From: CAVRCA01 sp963719345
GTDB lineage: Bacteria > Pseudomonadota > Alphaproteobacteria > Acetobacterales > Acetobacteraceae
Direction of reading: 5' to 3'
NCBI GenBank assembly: GCA_963719345.1
Contig: CAVRCA010000004.1
Span: 653,313 to 717,312 of the forward strand
DNA length: 64,000 nt
Shown: positions 1 through 11,448 of the stretch, in pieces
Position numbering within the stretch: the first letter of the stretch is position 1
How the letters are laid out: every line of letters starts with the position of its first letter
The notes under the pieces: generated by a model
Database searches by the model: none
Seen by the model: the letters and a program-made list of their open reading frames with translations, nothing else
Told to the model about the DNA's origin: nothing
Program-made: the position numbers and the translations under genes

Positions 1-380
1 CCCAAGCGCTCCATCGGCCGCAACTGAATTGCCGGCTCTAGGCATGGACGCGGCGCTTGGTCCAGGCCGGCCGGCACGAACCCGTCCGGCGGTCCGAACG
101 CTCAATACGACCCAGTGGTCGCCCTCGAAGCGAGCCATGCGCACGGTCTGCCGGTCGAGCGGGCCGCCAGCACGCTTGCCGTCGCCACGGTGGCGCCCAC
201 ACGCCCCCGGCGGGTCAGGCTCCGACGGCCCGCAACAGGCGGCAAGCGCGGAGTTGCTTGGCCGCCAACTCAGCCGGACCAGGTCCAGCGCCCACGCGAC
301 TGCCGCCGGTTTGTGATGCCTATGCCTGAACCCCGGCGCACCGAGGGCAGGCGTCAAATCGACATCGGCCCTTGATAAGG
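1..380. other. left-edge region with no confident gene
   Basis: No gene can be supported here. All three plus frames stay open for long stretches, which is expected at this GC content. One minus-strand frame is open across the whole segment down to the left edge and reads plausibly around 90-150 (a stretch like MARFEGDHWVVLSV), so the C-terminal part of a minus-strand gene running off the left edge cannot be excluded. It has no ribosome-binding site or recognisable domain. Nothing else (repeat, terminator, integrase site) was seen beside the tRNA. Confidence 0.3.
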
Positions 381-456
<76 letters not shown>

Positions 457-480
457 GCCGAGGTATCGATGCGGACGGGC

Positions 481-486
481 GCTATA
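481..486 (-). promoter_or_regulatory. -10 box of the tRNA-Lys promoter
   Basis: On the minus strand the sequence TGCTATAGC lies about 25 bases upstream of the tRNA 5' end. It reads as an extended -10 (TG, one base, TATAGC). The -35 match upstream (TTTCAA, spacing 17) is weak. Position and motif fit a tRNA promoter, but this is prediction only. Confidence 0.4.
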
Positions 487-587
487 GCAGGGGGCAAGCG
501 GGTTTGAAAGGGCGGGGAAAGCAAGCGTCTTGCATGCCGAATAAGGGCCGTGTTTGCTGACGGGACGGGATCTTGTCAGGAGGGCCG

Positions 588-2772
<2,185 letters not shown>

Positions 2773-2780
<8 letters not shown>

Positions 2781-3598
2781 TCCGTTGCTCGAGGTGACGG
2801 GCCTGACCATGCGGTTCGGCGGCCTGCGTGCGATCGACGACCTCGCCTTCGTCGCCCGGCGCGGCGAAATCACCGCCGTGATCGGCCCGAACGGCGCCGG
2901 CAAGACCACCGTGTTCAATTGCATCACCGGGTTCTATCGGCCGAGCGGCGGCGCGCTCCTGCTGACCCATGCCAGACGGCACCCGCTTCGACCTGGAGCG
3001 GCTGCCCGGCCATCGCATCGCGCGCCGCGCCCGCGTGGCGCGGACGTTTCAGAACATCCGCCTGTTCGCCGGTATGACCGTGCTCGAGAACCTGCTGGTG
3101 GCCCAGCACAACCGGCTGATGGCGGCGACCGGTTTCGGCGTCCTGGCCGTGCTCGGCCTCAGCCGCTATCCCGCCGCCGAACGCGCCGCCATTGAGCGGG
3201 CGCGCGTTTGGCTCGATGCGGTGGGCTTGATCGACCGCGCCGACGATCCGGCCGGGGCGCTCCCGTACGGGGCACAGCGGCGGCTCGAGATCGCGCGCGC
3301 GATGTGCATCGATCCCGTGCTGCTGTGCCTCGACGAACCGGCCGCCGGGCTCAACCCGCGCGAGAGCGACGAGCTGAACGGCCTGTTGCTGCGCATCCGG
3401 CAGGAGGGCTGCTCGATCCTGCTGATCGAGCACGACATGGGCGTGGTGATGCGGATCAGCGACCACGTCGTGGTGCTCGACCACGGACGCAAGATCAGCG
3501 ACGGCACGCCCGAGCAGGTCCGCGCCGACCCGCACGTCATCACCGCCTATCTCGGCGAGGGCGATGAGGACGAGGTTCCGGCGGAGGCGGCCGCATGA
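2773..3598 (+). CDS. livG: Branched-chain amino acid-type ABC transporter ATP-binding protein LivG (frameshifted in this sequence)
   Basis: ATPase subunit of the Liv importer, about 274 residues once the frame is repaired. Walker A (GPNGAGKTT) is at residues 38-46. Walker B (LLCLDEPAAGLNP), the family-specific VARTFQNIRLF segment and the LivG-type C-terminus (IEHDMGVVM, then AYLGEG) are all present. The frame shifts at about 2974, where an extra A splits the HA-DGT segment. GTG 2773 overlaps the livM stop, so translation is probably coupled. In place of the usual LSGG signature this family has LPYGAQRRLEIARAM, which is seen here. It overlaps livF by ATGA. Confidence 0.9.
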
Positions 3599-4347
3599 CC
3601 CTGCCCCTGCTGCATCTGCGGGGGGTGTCGGCCTTCTACGGTGCCATCCAGGCGCTGCGCGGCGTCGATCTCGATGTGAACGAGGGCGAGATCGTCGCCC
3701 TGATCGGCGCCAACGGCGCGGGCAAGTCCACCTTGATGATGACGGTCTGCGGCAATCCGCGCGCCCGGTCCGGCAGCATCGTCTTTGATGGCGCGGACAT
3801 TTCGCGTTGGCCGACCCACGCGATCATGCGCCGCCGGATCGCCCAGTCGCCCGAAGGACGACGGATTTTCCCCCGCATGAGCGTCTACGAGAACCTGCAG
3901 ATGGGCGCGGAAGTGACCGGCAACACGGATTTCGCGCCGCTCCTGGACCAGGTTTTTTCGCTGTTTCCTCGGCTTAAGGAGCGGCTGCACCAGCGCGGCG
4001 GCACGCTGTCGGGCGGCGAGCAGCAGATGCTCTCGATCGCCCGGGCGTTGATGTCGCGTCCCCGCTTGTTGCTGCTGGACGAGCCCAGCCTCGGCCTGGC
4101 GCCGCTCGTGGTCCGCCAGATCTTTGGCGCCATCCGCGAGCTGAACCGGACCACAGGGCTGACCGTGCTGCTGGTCGAGCAGAACGCGTTCCAGGCGCTG
4201 CGCCTCGCCGACCGGGCCTATGTGCTGGTCAACGGGGCGATCACCATGCAGGGCGGCGGCGCCGAACTGCTGGCCCGCCCAGAAGTTCGCGCCGCATACC
4301 TCGAGGGCGCCGCCACGGCCATGCCGGCGTCCAGCGGCTCAGGTTGA
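3595..4347 (+). CDS. livF: Branched-chain amino acid-type ABC transporter ATP-binding protein LivF
   Basis: Second ATPase subunit of the Liv importer, 250 residues and intact. Walker A (GANGAGKST) is at residues 38-46, the ABC signature LSGGEQQ is present, and Walker B is LLLLDEPSLGLAP. The segment QSPEGRRIFPRMSVYENL is typical of LivF. The start overlaps the livG stop (ATGA). It closes the livHMGF run; the next gene follows after 64 bases, so the monooxygenase could be co-transcribed. Confidence 0.95.
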   Translation: MTLPLLHLRGVSAFYGAIQALRGVDLDVNEGEIVALIGANGAGKSTLMMTVCGNPRARSGSIVFDGADISRWPTHAIMRRRIAQSPEGRRIFPRMSVYENLQMGAEVTGNTDFAPLLDQVFSLFPRLKERLHQRGGTLSGGEQQMLSIARALMSRPRLLLLDEPSLGLAPLVVRQIFGAIRELNRTTGLTVLLVEQNAFQALRLADRAYVLVNGAITMQGGGAELLARPEVRAAYLEGAATAMPASSGSG

Positions 4348-4411
4348 CGCCGCTTCGGTCCCCTTCGATACTCGCCGGTAGCGAGAGCAGCGACGCTGGG
4401 AGAAATGGGCG

Positions 4412-5698
4412 ATGCGATTCATGTGGTTCCACCTGATGCCGTACACGGAGTTGCCCGATGATTTCCGGGAGAAGCACCCGTCGGTGTGGGTAGACATCCA
4501 CTCCTCGCTGTTCGACCCGAAGCGCGCGCACCACATGTACAACGACTTCATGGACGAGATGGAGTTCGCCGCCGACTGCGGGTTCGACGCGATCTGTTGC
4601 AACGAGCACCACTCGAACGGCTACGGCCTGATGCCGTCGCCGAACCTCATCGCCTCGTCGCTGGCACGGCGTACCACCAACACCGCGATCTGCGTCATGG
4701 GCAACTCGCTCGCGCTCTACAATCCGCCGACCCGTGTCGCGGAAGAGTTCGCGATGATCGACTGCATCTCCGGCGGACGGCTGATCGCCGGTTTTCCGGT
4801 CGGCTCGCCGATGGATACCTGCTTCGCCTTCGGGCAGAACCCGTCGATGCTGCGCGAGCGCTATCACGAGGCACACGATCTGGTCGTGAAGGCGTGGACC
4901 GAGCGGGAGACGTTCGCCTTCAACGGCCGCTTCAACCAGCAGCGCTACGTGAACATCTGGCCGCGGCCGATCCAGCAGCCGACCCCGCCGATCTGGGTGC
5001 CGGGCGGCGGCTCGATCGAGACCTGGCAATGGTGTGCCGAGATGGACTACGTGTACTGCTATCTCTCCTATTACGGCTTCAAGGCCGGCCGCGCCACGAT
5101 GCATGGCTTCTGGGACGAGATGGCGCGCATCGGCAAGGATCGGAACCCATACCGCGCCGGTTTCCTGCAGTTCGTCGGCGTCGGCGAGAGCCGGCAGCAC
5201 GCCTTCGACCTGTACAGCGAGGCGGCCGAATATTTCTATGGCCGCTGCCTGCACGTCGATCCGCGTTTCGCCAATCCGCCGGGCTACACGACCGAGGCGA
5301 CGCAGCGGGCGGGGATCCAGGGAATGGTGCAGCGCGCCGCGTCCAATTCGGCTCAGGCTTCGACCGGCAGGACGCGCATCGGCAATACGCCACGTCCGAC
5401 CGAGATGAAACAGATCGTCGACGATGGCTACGTCATCATCGGCTCGGCCGAGGAGGTCGTGGAACAGTTGCGCGAGGTGGCGACCGACCTCAACGTCGGC
5501 CACCTCATGCTGCTGCTGCAGTTCGGCAACATGGGCAAGGACCTCGCCAAGTACAACACGAAGATGTTCGCCGAAGGGGTGATGCCGAAGCTGCACCCGC
5601 TGTTCTCCGAATGGGAGGACAAGTGGTGGCCAAAGCCGATGGATCTGAACCAGCGCGCCGAGGTGCCGGCCTACATGCCGAAGATGGCCGCGGAGTAG
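4412..5698 (+). CDS. LLM-class flavin-dependent oxidoreductase (bacterial luciferase-like monooxygenase)
   Basis: A 428-residue luciferase-like monooxygenase, predicted to be a TIM-barrel enzyme using reduced flavin (FMNH2) and O2. Family features include an EHHSNGYGLMPSPNL segment where the luciferase family has its conserved EHH, the segment DCISGGRLIAGFPVG, and WPRPIQQPTPPIWVPGGG before the C-terminal half. The substrate cannot be read from sequence. It sits directly after the Liv transporter and before hydrolases, an SDR and a PhyH dioxygenase, so it probably oxidises an imported compound. The candidate start at 4412 (MRFMWFHLM) has a weak GGGAGAAATGGGCG leader. An electron-supplying flavin reductase is not seen nearby. 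Confidence 0.88.
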   Translation: MRFMWFHLMPYTELPDDFREKHPSVWVDIHSSLFDPKRAHHMYNDFMDEMEFAADCGFDAICCNEHHSNGYGLMPSPNLIASSLARRTTNTAICVMGNSLALYNPPTRVAEEFAMIDCISGGRLIAGFPVGSPMDTCFAFGQNPSMLRERYHEAHDLVVKAWTERETFAFNGRFNQQRYVNIWPRPIQQPTPPIWVPGGGSIETWQWCAEMDYVYCYLSYYGFKAGRATMHGFWDEMARIGKDRNPYRAGFLQFVGVGESRQHAFDLYSEAAEYFYGRCLHVDPRFANPPGYTTEATQRAGIQGMVQRAASNSAQASTGRTRIGNTPRPTEMKQIVDDGYVIIGSAEEVVEQLREVATDLNVGHLMLLLQFGNMGKDLAKYNTKMFAEGVMPKLHPLFSEWEDKWWPKPMDLNQRAEVPAYMPKMAAE

Positions 5699-5717
5699 GC
5701 GAGGCCACCAAAGCCAC

Positions 5718-5799
5718 ATTGTCATTGCCGGGCTTGACCCGGCAATTCACGCCCGGGGCGACTGCGGCATGGATGCCCGGATCAAGTCCGGGCATGACG
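5718..5799. repeat. Intergenic palindromic repeat unit
   Basis: Between the monooxygenase and the next hydrolase lies a typical alphaproteobacterial palindromic element. One arm reads TGTCATTGCCGGGCTTGACC with CCGGCAAT just after it. The other reads GGATGCCCGGATCAAGTC and then CGGGCATGAC. Each arm can fold on itself (CCGGGCTTGACCCGG; CCCGGATCAAGTCCGGG). Only one copy was noticed in this window. It could form an mRNA hairpin that reduces expression of the genes downstream. Confidence 0.75.
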
Positions 5800-5818
5800 G
5801 ATGAAAAGGGAGTATCCG

Positions 5819-6601
5819 GTGACTGAACCCGAGACGTTGACCGTGGACGTCAACGGTTTTGCGACCCGCGTCTGGCGCCATGGCAGCGGCCCGAAACTCG
5901 GCTTCATCGCCGGGTTCGGCGGCTTGCCCCGCTGGGTGCCCTTTCTTGACCGGCTGGCCGAGCAGCGCACCGTCATCGTGCCGTCCCTGCCGGGTTTCCC
6001 CGGCGGTGACCGTGGCCACTCGGCTCTCGACACGCAGCTCGACTGGGTGCTCGCCGTGCGCGAACTGCTGGTGAAGTCGGATTTGGTCGGTGCCGACCTC
6101 GCGGCGAGTTCGGTGGGCGCGGCGCTGGCCGCCGAGATCGCGGCGATCTGGCCCGACAGCCTGCGCAAGCTGGCGCTGATCGCGCCGTTCGGCCTGTTCG
6201 ACGAGGCCGATCCGGCGACCGATCCGTGGGCGCAGCGCGCCGACGCCGTGCCCGACCTGATGTGCGCCGAGCCGCAGAACTGGACGTCGCTGAAGGCCAT
6301 GCCGGAAGGGGCGAATTCGACGGAGTGGCCGATCGAGCAGACCCGCGCGAACGAGGCGGCGGCGCGCTTCCTCTGGCCCCTCGGCAACACCAAGCTCGAG
6401 AAGCGGCTGCCGCTGATCAAGTCGCCGACCCTGCTGATCTGGGGCGAGCAGGACCGGATCATGCCACAAAGCTACGCGGGCCGCTTCGCCGACCGGATCA
6501 GCGGACCGTGCAGGACCCAGGTGATCGCCGGCGCCGGCCACCTCGCCGAACTCGACAAGCCGTCCGAGGTCGCGCAGGCGATCCTGGACTGGACGGCATA
6601 G
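5819..6601 (+). CDS. Alpha/beta hydrolase
   Basis: A 260-residue alpha/beta-hydrolase-fold protein. The nucleophile elbow reads ASSVG rather than the usual GxSxG. The acid residue is in LLIWGEQDRIMP and the histidine in AGAGHLAELDKP, so a Ser-Asp-His triad is still possible. GTG 5819 is preferred because AAAGGGAG lies seven bases upstream; ATG 5801 in the same frame would add six residues but lies in the palindromic repeat's edge. The gene is followed by a second, unrelated hydrolase after ten bases. The substrate is unknown; a C-C hydrolase or esterase role in the local catabolic block is an inference. Confidence 0.8.
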   Translation: MTEPETLTVDVNGFATRVWRHGSGPKLGFIAGFGGLPRWVPFLDRLAEQRTVIVPSLPGFPGGDRGHSALDTQLDWVLAVRELLVKSDLVGADLAASSVGAALAAEIAAIWPDSLRKLALIAPFGLFDEADPATDPWAQRADAVPDLMCAEPQNWTSLKAMPEGANSTEWPIEQTRANEAAARFLWPLGNTKLEKRLPLIKSPTLLIWGEQDRIMPQSYAGRFADRISGPCRTQVIAGAGHLAELDKPSEVAQAILDWTA

Positions 6602-6611
6602 GACCCCGCAC

Positions 6612-7554
6612 ATGGCAATGGACCCCGGCGCGCAACGTGTCCTCGATCTGCTCCGCGAGGCCGGGCGGCCGCCGATCGAGCTGTCGACGCCCCCCGAAGC
6701 CCGTGAGGCGATGGCAAAAAGCCGCACCATCCTGCAACCCGATCCGCCTGAGGTGGCCGAGGTGCGTGCCCTCGAAGCGCCGGGTCCCGCCGGTGCGATT
6801 CCGTTGCGCTACTATCGGGGTAAAGGGGCGCCGGTCAGCAATGCGCCGGCGCTGGTGTATTTTCACGGCGGCGGCTGGGTCATCGGCGACCTCGAAAGTC
6901 ACGACGGCGCGTGCCGGCGCATTGCCAACGACGCAGGCTGCGTCGTTGTATCGGTCGATTACCGGCTCGCGCCCGAGCACCGCTTTCCCGCCGCCGTGGA
7001 CGACTCTGCCGCCGCCACGAAATGGGTCATCGGGCAGGCGGCGTCCCTCGGCATCGATGCGTCCCGTGTCGCCGTCGGCGGCGACAGCGCGGGCGGCAAC
7101 CTCGCCGCCGTGGTCGCGCTGATGAGCCGCAACGGGGAGCTGCCAAAACTGAGTTTTCAGGCGCTGGTCTATCCATCGACCGACATGGCGGGGCACTATC
7201 CCGTCCTACGAGCGGACGGGAACCGGGCTGCTGCTGACTTCGGCGGGTATGCGCTGGTTCATCGACCATTATCTCGGCGACAGGCGGAACGCGGTCGATT
7301 GGCGAGCCTCCCCCCTGCGCGCACCCGATCTCAGCGACACGCCTCCCGCGCTCGTCATCACGGCGTACCATGATCCGCTCTGCGACGAGGGCGAAGCCTA
7401 TGGCCAGCGGCTGGAGCAGGAGGGCGTGCGCGTGACGCGGCTCCGCTTCGCCGACCAGATCCACGGGTTTTTGACGATGGGCCGTTTCATTCCCGCGGCT
7501 GACACGGCCTTGGAGATGGTCGGGGTGGCGCTGCGGAACGCCTGGGTGAAATGA
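6612..7554 (+). CDS. HSL-type alpha/beta hydrolase (esterase/lipase; frameshifted in this sequence)
   Basis: About 313 residues after repair, and a clear member of the hormone-sensitive-lipase-like esterase family. The oxyanion motif HGGGW, the catalytic serine motif GDSAGG, an acid residue in AYHDPLCDEG and the histidine in DQIHGF are all present. The frame changes near 7203: removing one base between CCC and TCC yields P-S-Y-E-R-T-G-T-G-L-L-L-T, as expected for the family, and joins the second half starting MRWFIDHYL. It overlaps the SDR start by four bases. It probably hydrolyses a small carboxylic ester. The break is likely a sequencing insertion. Confidence 0.85.
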
Positions 7555-8301
7555 CGGACAGGCTGGCCGGCAAGGTCGCCTTCGTAACCGCTGCCGGGCA
7601 GGGCATCGGTCGGGCGACGGCGCTGGCCTTCGCCGCCGCTGGCGCACGGGTGATCGCGACCGATGTCGACGAGAAGCTGGTCGGACCGCTTGCCGGCGAG
7701 CGCATCGCAACGCGGCGGCTGGACGTGCTCGACCCGGCCGCGATCGCGCAAGGCGGCGGCCGAGGCCGGTGCCGTTGATATCCTGTTCAACTGCGCCGGC
7801 TTCGTCCACCAGGGCACGATCCTGGACGCGACGGAGGCCGAGTGGGAGTTCGCCTTTGCGCTGAACGTGCGCTCGCAGTTCCGCACCATTCGCGCCTTTC
7901 TTCCCGGGATGCTGGAGCGCGGCGGCGGCGCGATCATCAACATGGCGTCCGCCGTCGGCAGCCTCAAAGGGGCACCGAACCGCTCGGTCTACGCCACCAC
8001 GAAGGCGGCGGTGGTCGGGCTGACCAAGTCGGTCGCGGCCGACTACGTCACGCGCGGCGTGCGCTGCAACTGCATCTGCCCGGGCACGGTCGAGACGCCG
8101 AGCCTCGGCGAACGCATCGCCGCCAATGCTGCGCAAGCCGGGTCGGTGGAAGCGGCGCGCGCCGCCTTCGTCGCGCGTCAGGCCATGGGCCGGCTCGGCA
8201 CGCCGGAGGAGATCGCCGCCCTCGCCGTCTACCTGGCGAGCGACGAGGCCGCGTTCGTAACCGGCCAAGCGCTTGTCATCGACGGCGGCTGGACGCTCTA
8301 G
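7551..8301 (+). CDS. Short-chain dehydrogenase/reductase (SDR; frameshifted in this sequence)
   Basis: A classical SDR of about 249 residues once repaired. The N-terminal cofactor motif TAAGQGIGR, the NCAG motif and the catalytic Ser-Tyr-Lys set (S in MASAVGS, then YATTKAA) are present. So is the C-terminal VTGQALVIDGGWTL typical of 3-oxoacyl-ACP-reductase-like enzymes. An aspartate after the second beta strand (ATDVDE) suggests NAD(H) preference. The frame shifts at 7752, where an extra G follows GCG CAA. The start overlaps the upstream esterase stop (ATGA), so the two are probably co-translated. The alcohol or ketone substrate is unknown. Confidence 0.87.
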
Positions 8302-8367
8302 CCCGCCGATCCTGGCAGGTGCGGCGCGCCGAAATCGGGAGCAGGAGCAAGGTGGGGAGGACCTCCA

Positions 8368-9528
8368 ATGAATGAAATGGCAAGACCGGTGGCAGGCGGC
8401 TACGGCTCCGAGGAAGCCGCGATGCAGGCCTATCTTCAGGCCGGCGAGCGACGCGCTTTCGAGCTTGGCAACCGCGGGCCGATCCGGTTCACCGCCGACG
8501 GCAAGGTGCATCCGGATATCCTCGATGCCTACTGGCGCTGCGGCTTCTACGTCTTCGAGGGCGTGCTCGGGCCGGACGAGCTGGCGGACATCGAGGCGGA
8601 CATCCGCGCGATCCTCGACCGGCTGCCGGCCGAGCGCGGTTCTCCGGTCGATGCCAAGGGGCGCCCGGCACTCGGCGCCGATTGTGCCGCGCCGACGCTG
8701 TTCTGGTCGAAGCCGCTGGGCGATCCGTTCGGCGGCACCGACCTCGCCAACGGCCGCCACCCATTGAAGATGTTCGAGCCGGAGGCGGCGAAGGATGCGC
8801 CGAAGGAGGTCGTCTATCTTATCCTCGGCTCGTTGCAGTTCTCCGACGCCGCCTTGCGCGTCTACGGCCATCCGCGACTGCTCGCGGTCGCGGCGGCCGT
8901 CAACGGCGACGATTTCGTGCCGTTCAACGAGGCGTTGTTCATCAAGGAGCCCGGCCTTGGGGCGTCGGTCGCCTGGCACCAGGACGGCACGACGCACTGG
9001 AACAGCCCCGATTGGGATCAGGGTTCGCACGGCTTCAACTTCATGGCGCAGCTCTATGGCTGCACGCCGGCCAACGGCGTCTGGGTCGTTCCGGGCTCAC
9101 ACAAGATCGGCAAGGCCGACATCAAGGCGATGGCCGCGGCGGCAGGCTCCGAGCGGCTGCCCGACGCCGTACCGATCGTTTGCAAGCCAGGCGATGTCGC
9201 GATCACGAACCGCCAAGCGGTCCACGGCTCCTTCGCCAACACGAGTGCCGACTGGCGGGTGACGGTGAACTTTGGCTTCCACCGCCGCAAATCGGTGCTC
9301 GGGGTCCGGGGCGGCGGCGTCCACAACGCACCGACGACCTATGACGCCGAGCACATCCATCGGCGCGCCCGTCTCATCGGCCTGGGGATCGACGCGAGAC
9401 GTCAGCGCTTCCCGCACGAAACCCCGTTCGTCTACAAGCCGCACGCCGACGCGAGCGAGACTTACCGCTGGGACGCCGAGGCGAAAGCGGTCTTGAAGGA
9501 CTACAACCTGCTCGACCTCAGCATCTGA
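8368..9528 (+). CDS. Phytanoyl-CoA dioxygenase family protein (Fe(II)/2-oxoglutarate-dependent)
   Basis: A 386-residue PhyH-family oxygenase. The iron-binding HxD pair is visible at His204 and Asp206 (AWHQDGTTHW), the distal histidine is near residue 286 (AVHGSFANTS), and the following arginine (DWRVT) is placed to bind 2-oxoglutarate. The start lies after GGAGGACCTCCA. It follows the SDR by 66 bases on the same strand. The reaction is presumably hydroxylation of an imported or partly degraded substrate; family membership is firm, the substrate is not. Confidence 0.88.
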   Translation: MNEMARPVAGGYGSEEAAMQAYLQAGERRAFELGNRGPIRFTADGKVHPDILDAYWRCGFYVFEGVLGPDELADIEADIRAILDRLPAERGSPVDAKGRPALGADCAAPTLFWSKPLGDPFGGTDLANGRHPLKMFEPEAAKDAPKEVVYLILGSLQFSDAALRVYGHPRLLAVAAAVNGDDFVPFNEALFIKEPGLGASVAWHQDGTTHWNSPDWDQGSHGFNFMAQLYGCTPANGVWVVPGSHKIGKADIKAMAAAAGSERLPDAVPIVCKPGDVAITNRQAVHGSFANTSADWRVTVNFGFHRRKSVLGVRGGGVHNAPTTYDAEHIHRRARLIGLGIDARRQRFPHETPFVYKPHADASETYRWDAEAKAVLKDYNLLDLSI

Positions 9529-9555
9529 GCGGGAAGGCGTCCGTAGGCGGAGCGA

Positions 9556-9582
9556 CCGTCCGCTGTCTCCGACAACGGACGG
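9556..9582. terminator. Possible bidirectional hairpin between convergent genes
   Basis: CCGTCCG pairs with CGGACGG across a 13-base loop in the 69-base gap between the convergent PhyH gene and the binding-protein gene. There is no T-run on either side, so intrinsic termination would be weak. Confidence 0.3.
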
Positions 9583-9597
9583 GATCGACGAGTTTGC

Positions 9598-10701
9598 CTA
9601 CATCTGCGCGTAACTGCCGTCCTTCCAGACGTACAGGACGTAGTCGGACGAGGTGATGTCGCCCTTCTTGTCGAAGCTGATCGGTCCGAGGACGGTCTGC
9701 CAGGGGCCGCTCGACTTCAGGGTGTCGGCGACCTTTCTGGGATCGACGGTGCCCGCCTTCTTGGCAGCATCCGCCCAGACCTGGATCGCGGCATAGGTGT
9801 AGAGCACGTAGCCCTCGGGATCGACGCCCTTGGCTTTGAACTCCTGGACCACGGCGGCGGCGGTCGGGCGTTTGCGCGGGTCGGCGGGGAAGGTCATCAT
9901 CGTGCCGTTGCCGGCATCGCCGGCGATCTGCCAGAACTCGTTGGTCACCAGCGCGTCGCCGCCGACCAGCGTCGCCTTCATCCCCTGCTCCTTGGCCTGG
10001 CGGATGATGAGCCCGGATTCCGTGTGGTAGCCGCCCACGTAGATGACCGAGATGCCCGCCGCCTTCAGCCGGCTGACCAGCGCCGAGTAGTCGCGCTCGC
10101 CAGGCGTGTAGGCGGCCTCCAGCGCCGGCTGCACCCCGTCAGCCTTCAAGGCCTTGGCGGTCTCATCGGCCAAACCTTTGCCGTAGGCCGAGTTGTCGTT
10201 GAGGATGGCAATCTTGTCGCCCTTGAAGTGCTCGGCCAGGAACTTGCCGGCAACCTTGCCCTGCTGGTCGTCACGGCCGCAGACGCGGAACGTGTTCCAG
10301 CTCCCCTCATCGGTGAATTTCGGATTGGTCGAGGCCGGCGAGATCTGCAGGATGCCCTCGTCGGCATAGACCTTGCTCGCAGGGATCGAGCTGCCGGAGC
10401 AGAAATGCCCCGCCACCATCTTTACCCCCTTGCTGGCGAGGTCGTTGGCGACCGACACCGCTTGGCGCGGGTCGCAGGCGTCGTCGCCCACCTCCAGCGC
10501 GAGTTGCTGGCCGAGCACGCCGCCGGCCTTGTTGATGTCGGCGACTGCCTGTTCGGCCCCTTCCTTCATCTGCTGCCCGAACGCCGCGTATTGTCCGGTC
10601 ATCGGGCCTGCGGTGGCGATCCGGATCTGCGCCTGGGCCGCCGGCAGCGACCATGCAATCGCGGCCGACACGACCGCTCCCAGCAGAATCCGTCTGAGCA
10701 T
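9598..10701 (-). CDS. Liv-type ABC transporter substrate-binding protein
   Basis: Periplasmic leucine/isoleucine/valine-type binding protein (type I periplasmic fold), 367 residues. A signal peptide (MLRRILLGAVVSAAIAWSLP, cleavage expected after AQA) precedes the mature start QIRIATAGPMTG. Family segments include QAVADINKAGGVLGQQL and NDNSAYGKGLAD. ATG 10701 is chosen because GGGGA lies about six bases upstream and it starts the signal peptide cleanly. It faces the livHMGF-led block from the other strand and most likely supplies its substrate. Strand separation means it has its own promoter and can be expressed in excess, as is common for binding proteins. Confidence 0.92.
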   Translation of the reverse strand: MLRRILLGAVVSAAIAWSLPAAQAQIRIATAGPMTGQYAAFGQQMKEGAEQAVADINKAGGVLGQQLALEVGDDACDPRQAVSVANDLASKGVKMVAGHFCSGSSIPASKVYADEGILQISPASTNPKFTDEGSWNTFRVCGRDDQQGKVAGKFLAEHFKGDKIAILNDNSAYGKGLADETAKALKADGVQPALEAAYTPGERDYSALVSRLKAAGISVIYVGGYHTESGLIIRQAKEQGMKATLVGGDALVTNEFWQIAGDAGNGTMMTFPADPRKRPTAAAVVQEFKAKGVDPEGYVLYTYAAIQVWADAAKKAGTVDPRKVADTLKSSGPWQTVLGPISFDKKGDITSSDYVLYVWKDGSYAQM

Positions 10702-10753
10702 GAGCTGTCCCCGTATTCCTATGGCGGCCGCGGAAGTTGCGGCGGCCACGAGC

Positions 10754-11434
10754 CTAAGCCGGACCGCCGGCGCGTGGGAAGTCCGACGATCCCGTCAATG
10801 GCACGAACGACACTGGCAGGACCGCGCGGCGGCTCACCTGGCCCGCAGCATCCTTTGTCAGCATCAGCAAAGTCTGGTCGGCATCGGGGCGCCCGATCGG
10901 CAGGATCATGCGGCCGCCCGGCTTCAACTGGTCGATCAGCGGCTGCGGGATCGCCGGCGCGGCGGCCGTGACGATCACGGCATCGAACGGCGCCTGCTCC
11001 GGCCAGCCGAGGGCGCCGTGGCCGATGCGTACCTGCACATTGGCAAAACCCTCGGCGAGGAGCGTCCCTTGTGCCCGCTCGGCCAACTCCGGGACGATTT
11101 CGACCGAGAAAACCTCGCGCACCAGGCGCGCCAGCACCGCTGCCTGATAGCCCGACCCGGTGCCGATCTCGAGCACCCGGTCGCCCGGCCGCAAGTCCAG
11201 CAGATCGGTCATCAGGGCCACGATGAACGGTTGGGAAATCGTCTGCCCGTGTCCGATCTGCAGCGGCCGGTTAAGCCAGGCCGCCAGCTTGGCACCTTCG
11301 GCAACAAAGGCGTCCCGCCGCACGGTCCGCACTGCTTCCAGGACGGCAGGTGCAATGGACGTCCGTCCGGTCTGCCCGGCGGTCTCCCGCGCGTCCCGTT
11401 CAATCGCCGCGATCATCGTTTCCGGCCCGCTCAC
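10754..11434 (-). CDS. pcm: Protein-L-isoaspartate O-methyltransferase
   Basis: SAM-dependent methyltransferase that starts repair of isoaspartyl residues in damaged proteins. The 226-residue protein has the family's active-site region (GHGQTISQPFIVALMTDLL) and motif I (VLEIGTGSGYQAAVLARLV). The C-terminus PVSFVPLTG is also characteristic. GTG 11434 is chosen for its GGGAGG ribosome-binding site; ATG 11416 is the alternative and would remove six residues. Fifty-two bases separate it from the binding-protein gene downstream and fourteen from the small lipoprotein gene upstream. Confidence 0.93.
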   Translation of the reverse strand: MSGPETMIAAIERDARETAGQTGRTSIAPAVLEAVRTVRRDAFVAEGAKLAAWLNRPLQIGHGQTISQPFIVALMTDLLDLRPGDRVLEIGTGSGYQAAVLARLVREVFSVEIVPELAERAQGTLLAEGFANVQVRIGHGALGWPEQAPFDAVIVTAAAPAIPQPLIDQLKPGGRMILPIGRPDADQTLLMLTKDAAGQVSRRAVLPVSFVPLTGSSDFPRAGGPA

Positions 11435-11448
11435 GGCTTGCCTCCCGA

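Noticed and set aside
4241..5725. 494-codon open frame on the minus strand opposite the luciferase-like gene
   Set aside because: It has the low-complexity, His/Arg-rich composition of an antisense shadow in a GC-rich genome, and the plus-strand gene is a clear family member.
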